The notes below the pieces were generated by a model, which made no database searches, had not been told where the DNA came from, and saw only the letters and a list, made by a program, of their open reading frames with translations. Position numbers and translations under genes: made by a program. From Inquilinus sp. (GTDB lineage: Bacteria > Pseudomonadota > Alphaproteobacteria > DSM-16000 > Inquilinaceae): a stretch of 9,474 nucleotides of DNA. Shown in pieces: positions 6,840 to 9,474 of this stretch (its first letter is position 1; every line of letters starts with the position of its first letter). The stretch lies in assembly GCA_013003675.1 (NCBI GenBank), contig JABDIP010000148.1, forward strand, positions 1-9,474. Direction: 5' to 3'.

Positions 6840-8198
6840 TCAGGCCGATTGCAGCGCCGGCCCGCTGGCCGGCAGCGCCTTGGCCAGCTTGCGGATGCCC
6901 GGCGCGGCGACGACGGTGCGCTCATTGGCATAGGCCTCGTGGTTCGCCTCGATCGCCGCCGTGTCGTAGAGATAGTTCACCATGATGCCGGCCGACGCGG
7001 CGATGCCGCTGTCGCCGGCATCGGCGAACCAGTTGATCCGCTCCAGCCGCGCGCCATTGCCGAGATGGAAGCGGGCGACCGGATCGACCGGCCGGCCACC
7101 CTCGGTCTTCGCCTGGGTGAAATAGTGGGCGGCGAGCGGCATCAGCGCGGCCCGCAGCTCAGCACGGGTCGCCTCGTCTTCCTGCCAGCCCGGCGTGTCG
7201 AGCACCGCCACCGCGCCCGCCGCCGGCTTGCCGCCGGGCAGCGTCCCCTTCTCGGCGTTGCTGGCCAGCCAGCGCCGGAATCCCGGCACCGGCGACAGCG
7301 TGACGAAGGTGCGCAGACTCGGCAGTTCCCGCGACAACTCCTCGACCACCTGCTTGATCAGGAAATTGCCGAAGCTGATGCCGCGCAAGCCCGCCTGGCA
7401 GTTCGAGATCGAATAGAACACCGCCGTCGTCGCCTTGCCCTGCGCCAGGGGCCGGCGCTTGTCGGCCAGGATCGGGCCGATCGCCTCGGGAATCCCACTG
7501 GTTAGCGCGACCTCGACGAAGATCAACGGCTCGTCGACCAGGGCCGGGTGGAAGAAGGCATAGAGCCGGCGGTCCGGCGGATCGATGCGGCGGCGCAGAT
7601 CTTCCCAGCCGCCGATTTCATGCACCGCCTCGTATTGGATGATCTTCTCCAGGATCGCCGCCGGGGTCTGCCAGTCGATGCGCCGCAGCACCAGGAAGCC
7701 GCGGTTGAACCAAGACGTGAAGAGGTGCTCGAAGTCCCGGTCGACAGCAGCCAGGTGTGGACTGGCCTTGAGCCGTCGCAACAGTTCACGCCGCATGGCG
7801 ACCAGGGCCGCCGTCCCGCCCGGTGCCAGGTTGAGCCGGCGCAGCAATTCCTGCCGGCGCGGTTCGGCCAGCCGGTGCAGGGCCTCGGCGTCTTCGGGGT
7901 CCCGGCTGCTCAGATAGCGTTCCGCCGCCTTTGCCAAACGCTCGGGATCGGCGCCGAAGCCGACCGCCAACTCGGCGAAGAAGGCGTCCTTCTTGACATC
8001 CGATGCCTCCCGGTAGGCGGCGAGCAGGGTCGCCGCCAGCGCCACGCCGGACGCCTCGCCCTGTCCGGAGACCAGGCGATGGCCGAGAGCGATAGGGTCC
8101 TCGCCCGAGCCTGGGCGGCCGCGGCCGAGATCGACCAGGGTCCGCCCGCGATCCGAGATCGTCGACAACAGGTCGCGGAAGAAGCTCGTCGAGTTCAC
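6840..8198 (-). CDS. matA: Malonyl-CoA decarboxylase
   Basis: Converts malonyl-CoA to acetyl-CoA + CO2, completing malonate breakdown after MatB. With a GTG start at 8198 the product has 452 residues, the normal bacterial size. The N-terminus (SFFRDLLSTISDRGRTLVDL, 5-24) begins an all-helical domain to about residue 150. The C-terminal acetyltransferase-like catalytic domain shows RGFLVLRRIDWQTPA (166-180), FYSISNCQAGLRGISFGNFL (261-280), LSPVPGF (301-307) and FHLGNGA (377-383), then INWFADAGDSGIAASAGIMV (388-407). By analogy with the human enzyme, Ser302 and His378 are the likely catalytic pair. The frame is open for another 172 codons upstream, but that part lies in the TRAP permease gene in another frame and looks nothing like this family. 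GTG 8198 overlaps the permease stop as GTGA (8198-8195), with a modest GGGG (8207-8210) 8 bases upstream. No inactivating change is seen. Confidence 0.95.
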   Translation of the reverse strand: MNSTSFFRDLLSTISDRGRTLVDLGRGRPGSGEDPIALGHRLVSGQGEASGVALAATLLAAYREASDVKKDAFFAELAVGFGADPERLAKAAERYLSSRDPEDAEALHRLAEPRRQELLRRLNLAPGGTAALVAMRRELLRRLKASPHLAAVDRDFEHLFTSWFNRGFLVLRRIDWQTPAAILEKIIQYEAVHEIGGWEDLRRRIDPPDRRLYAFFHPALVDEPLIFVEVALTSGIPEAIGPILADKRRPLAQGKATTAVFYSISNCQAGLRGISFGNFLIKQVVEELSRELPSLRTFVTLSPVPGFRRWLASNAEKGTLPGGKPAAGAVAVLDTPGWQEDEATRAELRAALMPLAAHYFTQAKTEGGRPVDPVARFHLGNGARLERINWFADAGDSGIAASAGIMVNYLYDTAAIEANHEAYANERTVVAAPGIRKLAKALPASGPALQSA

Positions 8199-9474
8199 AG
8201 CGGCTGCCCCATCACCAGGTTCGGCAACCAGGTCACCAGGCCGGGGAACAGGCAGAGGATGAAGATCGCCAAGACCATGCACAGAACATAGGGCAGCGAC
8301 CCTTTCAGAATCGTCTGCAGCGGGATGTCCGGCGCGATGCCGTTGATGACGAACAGGTTGAGCCCTACCGGCGGCGTGATCAGCCCGATCTCCATGTTGA
8401 TGGTCAGGATGACGGCGAACCAATAGGGGTCGAACCCGGCATCGAGGATGATCGGCAACAGGATCGGTGCGGTCATCAGGATCACCGCGACCGGCGGCAG
8501 GAAGAATCCGGCGATCAGCAGGAAGACGTTGATGATCGCCATCACCACCCACCGGTTGACCTCGAGGTCGGCGATCCAGATTGCGATCGACTGGGTGACG
8601 AACATCGACGACAGGGCGAAGGAGAACAGCTCCGAGGCGCCGATGATCATCATGATCATCACGCTTTCCTTGAGCGAATCCCGGAACGTGCGGGCCAGCG
8701 GCGCGACCTGCCACATTCGGTAGATCACCACGACCAGCAGGATGCAGAACAGCGCCCCCGCGCCGGCCGCCTCCGACGGCGTGGCGACGCCGCCATAGAG
8801 CACGAACAGGATGCCGATGACGACGGCGAGGAACGGCAGCACGCGGGGCAGCGCCTCCAGCTTCTCGGCGAGCGAGAAGCGGCCGGCCCCGACCTGGAAC
8901 CGGTAGCCCTTGATGTGGCAGGCGAACAGGGTCCAGGCCATGAAGATACCGGTCAGCATCGCCCCCGGCACGACTCCCGCCAGGAAAAGCCGGCCGATCG
9001 AGGTTTCGGTGGCGATGCCATAGACGATCATGGTGATCGAGGGCGGGATCAGGATGCCCAGCGTGCCGCCGGCGGCAATCGACCCGGCGGCGATGTCCTT
9101 GGGATAGCCGCGCTGGGTCATCTCCGGGATGCCCATCTTGCCGATCGCCGCACAGGTCGCAGGGCTCGACCCCGACAGGGCAGAGAAGATCGCGCAGGCG
9201 CCCAGATTGGACAGCACCAGACCGCCGGGCACGCGGGTCAGCCAGCGATCGAGGGCGATGTAGAGGTCCCGGCCGGCCGGGCTGGAGGCGATTGCCGCGC
9301 CCATCAGGATGAACATCGGGATCGAGACCAGGCCTAACGAGGCCAGTCCGCCGAAGAAGACCTCGCCGACGATCTCCATGATCCCCCAGCCGCTGGTCAG
9401 GACCAGCGCGCCGATCGAGACCAGGCCGAGGGCGAAGGCGATCGGCATACCGGTGGCCAGCAGCACCAATAGGA
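8195..9474 (-). CDS. matM: TRAP transporter large permease (DctM type), probable malonate importer; 5' end cut by window edge
   Basis: Large membrane subunit of a tripartite ATP-independent periplasmic transporter, which imports an organic acid using the Na+ or H+ gradient. The visible 424 or so residues are a nearly complete DctM/SiaM protein with about 11-12 hydrophobic spans. Numbering from the TTG at 9469, motifs are ALSGSSPATCAAIG (97-110), AAGGTLGILIPPS (132-144), GGVATPSEAAGAGAL (226-240), GLITPPVGLNLFVING (362-377) and terminal FPGLVTWLPNLVMG (408-421). The frame stays open to the last base, and the first visible residues (LLVLLATGMPIAFALG) match the inside of the first span, so the true start lies perhaps 10-20 codons outside the window. 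The TTG at 9469 is unlikely to be used. Family membership is firm. The malonate assignment and the name matM rest on coupling to matA and matB, as in S. meliloti matPQMAB; the binding protein that sets specificity is not visible. A C4-dicarboxylate substrate is the alternative. Confidence 0.9.
   Translation of the reverse strand, partial: LLVLLATGMPIAFALGLVSIGALVLTSGWGIMEIVGEVFFGGLASLGLVSIPMFILMGAAIASSPAGRDLYIALDRWLTRVPGGLVLSNLGACAIFSALSGSSPATCAAIGKMGIPEMTQRGYPKDIAAGSIAAGGTLGILIPPSITMIVYGIATETSIGRLFLAGVVPGAMLTGIFMAWTLFACHIKGYRFQVGAGRFSLAEKLEALPRVLPFLAVVIGILFVLYGGVATPSEAAGAGALFCILLVVVIYRMWQVAPLARTFRDSLKESVMIMMIIGASELFSFALSSMFVTQSIAIWIADLEVNRWVVMAIINVFLLIAGFFLPPVAVILMTAPILLPIILDAGFDPYWFAVILTINMEIGLITPPVGLNLFVINGIAPDIPLQTILKGSLPYVLCMVLAIFILCLFPGLVTWLPNLVMGQPL

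Noticed and set aside
5427..7505. A 692-codon open frame on the + strand, antisense to matB and matA.
   Set aside because: Its product is rich in Arg, Gly, His, Asp and Gln with no domain or membrane pattern, and both genes beneath it are well-conserved enzymes on the other strand. Long antisense frames are expected in high-GC DNA with strong third-position bias.
8641..8663. A run of TGATCA/ATGATC units that looks like a palindromic operator.
   Set aside because: It lies inside the permease gene and is explained by consecutive Met and Ile codons of a membrane span (VMIMMIIG, residues 270-277); the symmetry is imperfect.
8199..8714. Upstream extension of the malonyl-CoA decarboxylase frame, which would make a 624-residue protein.
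   Set aside because: The extra 172 codons lie inside the TRAP permease gene in another frame and encode Arg/His/Asp/Pro-rich sequence unlike any decarboxylase. The GTG at 8198 gives the family length and a GTGA overlap.
1..9474. Search for RNA genes, insertion sequences, CRISPR arrays, phage or defence genes, and small extra genes.
   Set aside because: Coding density leaves gaps of at most 24 bases (1-24, 3877-3883, 5270-5291, 6825-6839), and none holds such an element. All eight genes belong to known metabolic families.

Overview
The window is GC-rich, almost fully coding DNA. Gene content, codon bias (strong third-position G/C) and operon layout suggest an Alphaproteobacterium, probably a soil- or plant-associated or marine member of the Rhizobiales/Rhodospirillales type. 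That placement rests on resemblance to rhizobial operons, not on any phylogenetic marker. The window holds parts of two catabolic operons that converge near position 5280. Eight genes are supported. There is no gene-free stretch longer than 24 bases, and no RNA gene, insertion sequence, CRISPR array or phage element is seen.

Region 1 (25-5269, + strand) has the order ATPase, permease, permease, L-rhamnose mutarotase, FGGY sugar kinase. This is the T-P-Q-U-K part of the rhizobial rhaRSTPQUK L-rhamnose uptake and catabolism operon. The CUT2-type ABC importer brings L-rhamnose in, RhaU interconverts its anomers, and RhaK is the pathway kinase (rhamnulose as expected substrate). The periplasmic binding protein (RhaS), the regulator (RhaR) and the isomerase/dehydrogenase genes are not in the window and would be expected to the left. 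Reading frames overlap by 4 bases at three successive junctions (GTGA, GTGA, ATGA), and the fourth gap is 7 bases, so one translationally coupled transcript is likely.

Region 2 (5292-9474, - strand, read right to left) encodes a TRAP transporter large permease cut by the window edge, malonyl-CoA decarboxylase and malonyl-CoA synthetase. The order M-A-B matches the malonate operon matPQMAB of Sinorhizobium meliloti. Malonate would be imported by the TRAP system, activated to malonyl-CoA by MatB (ATP to AMP + PPi), and decarboxylated to acetyl-CoA by MatA. The binding protein and small permease (P, Q) should lie just right of the window.

Both operons begin outside the window, so no promoter or operator can be assigned. 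The two operons end tail to tail with 22 bases between stop codons and no recognisable U-tract terminator. I found no convincing undescribed system. The points worth a second look are the start-codon and overlap pattern, the terminator-poor convergent junction, the asymmetric ATPase sites and the untested substrate of the TRAP permease.
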